Origin: Lutibacter sp. UBA4458
GTDB taxonomy: Bacteria > Bacteroidota > Bacteroidia > Flavobacteriales > Flavobacteriaceae
Assembly: GCA_002390165.1 (NCBI GenBank)
Contig: DGOU01000176.1
Span: 7,028-17,026, forward strand
DNA length: 9,999 nucleotides
Reading direction: 5' to 3'
The translations under genes were made by a program, and so were the position numbers. This document shows positions 9,568 to 9,999 of this stretch, piece after piece (position 1 is the first letter of the stretch; the number at the start of each line of letters is the position of its first letter). Under the pieces are notes generated by a model that saw only the letters and a list, made by a program, of their open reading frames with translations, was not told the origin of the DNA and did no database searches.

Positions 9568-9999
9568 TTAGTATCTAATTTTTGTTGTTGTTGGTTTTCT
9601 GCGTTTATATGTCATAGGACCTAATCTATCCGTAGCACATCTAAAACCTATAAAATTTGTAGCCATATATTCTGGTAAATATCTACGTTGTGCAGGATCT
9701 AACCAATATTCTCTATCTTTCCAAGAACCGCCTTTGTAAACTCTAGTTTTGTTACTAATTAATGTGGTTCTTTTTTTAGTGTCATATTTTTGCATTATTA
9801 ATCCACTTTCGCCAATAGTTCTAGGGTTTTCAGGAGAATTATACATTCTAGGTTTACTATCTAATTCTTCTTCATCCTTATTGTAAAACTTGGTAGATCC
9901 TAAATCGCCATCTTGTGCATCAACATTATATGCTTTTTCATAATTATTCCGCATATAAGCATCTCTTTTACTAATAGGAATATATTTTACATCACCAGG
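9568..9999 (-). CDS. gldJ: Gliding motility/T9SS lipoprotein GldJ, C-terminal part
   Basis: Partial; the 5' end lies beyond the window and the frame is open to base 9999 (PGDVKYIPISKRDAY precedes the first in-window Met at 9954, which is therefore internal). 144 C-terminal residues are visible. VYKGGSWKDREYW, LDPAQRRYLPE and NFIGFRCATDRLGP are the C-terminal end of a formylglycine-generating-enzyme/sulfatase-modifying-factor fold, and the combination matches GldJ. GldJ is an outer-membrane-associated lipoprotein needed for gliding and, through GldK stability, type IX secretion in Flavobacterium johnsoniae. The FGE active-site cysteine pair is absent between GGSW and GFRC; only the structural GFRC Cys remains, so no catalytic role is expected. 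A basic tail (YKRRKPTTTKIRY) ends the protein. The paralogue GldK is the alternative, but the position next to murF and the tail favour GldJ. A strong terminator follows. Confidence 0.87.
   Translation of the reverse strand, partial: PGDVKYIPISKRDAYMRNNYEKAYNVDAQDGDLGSTKFYNKDEEELDSKPRMYNSPENPRTIGESGLIMQKYDTKKRTTLISNKTRVYKGGSWKDREYWLDPAQRRYLPEYMATNFIGFRCATDRLGPMTYKRRKPTTTKIRY

Noticed and set aside
9952..9954. ATG as start of a short 128-residue gene on the - strand
   Set aside because: The frame stays open to base 9999 and the protein is plainly the C-terminal end of a larger FGE-fold protein (GldJ).

Overview
The window looks like chromosomal DNA from a member of the Flavobacteriia (Bacteroidetes). 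It is AT-rich, with A/T-ending codons. The ribosome-binding sites are weak or absent. There is a gliding/type IX secretion gene (gldJ) and a sus-type starch/maltodextrin locus, and a TAnnTTTG-like promoter element precedes pfkA. The species cannot be named from sequence alone. No mobile element, RNA gene, CRISPR array or foreign-looking island was seen, and no stretch above 300 bases lacks a gene.

Left part (1-5197, + strand): the distal end of a maltodextrin-utilisation operon. It holds the 3' part of a SusA-like GH13 neopullulanase/cyclomaltodextrinase, a secreted GH31 alpha-glucosidase, and a GH13 alpha-amylase-type lipoprotein. The genes are 44 and 15 bases apart, run in the same direction, and end in a strong intrinsic terminator (5235-5277).

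Middle part (5337-8253, + strand): a separate transcription unit, pfkA-gapA-badF-type sugar kinase (nagK-like), with gaps of 23 and 16 bases. A putative promoter overlaps an unusual repeat/palindrome arrangement (5321-5348). Together the two units form a short metabolic logic: alpha-glucans are cut to glucose outside the cytoplasm, and glycolytic steps at phosphofructokinase and glyceraldehyde-3-phosphate dehydrogenase handle the sugar inside. The kinase may feed amino sugar or glucose into the pathway.

Right part (8239-9999, - strand): murF (cell-wall precursor ligase) and, upstream of it, the 3' end of gldJ. They are separated by a 13-bp-stem bidirectional terminator that lies almost on top of the murF start. 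murF and the kinase gene converge and overlap by 15 bases. The only terminator-like hairpin at that junction is built from the codons of MurF's conserved C-terminal KGSRGM motif.

The genes themselves are ordinary. The points worth a second look are regulatory: the junction hairpin inside murF, the terminator next to the murF start, and the operator-like sequence before pfkA. I did not find a convincing undescribed system.
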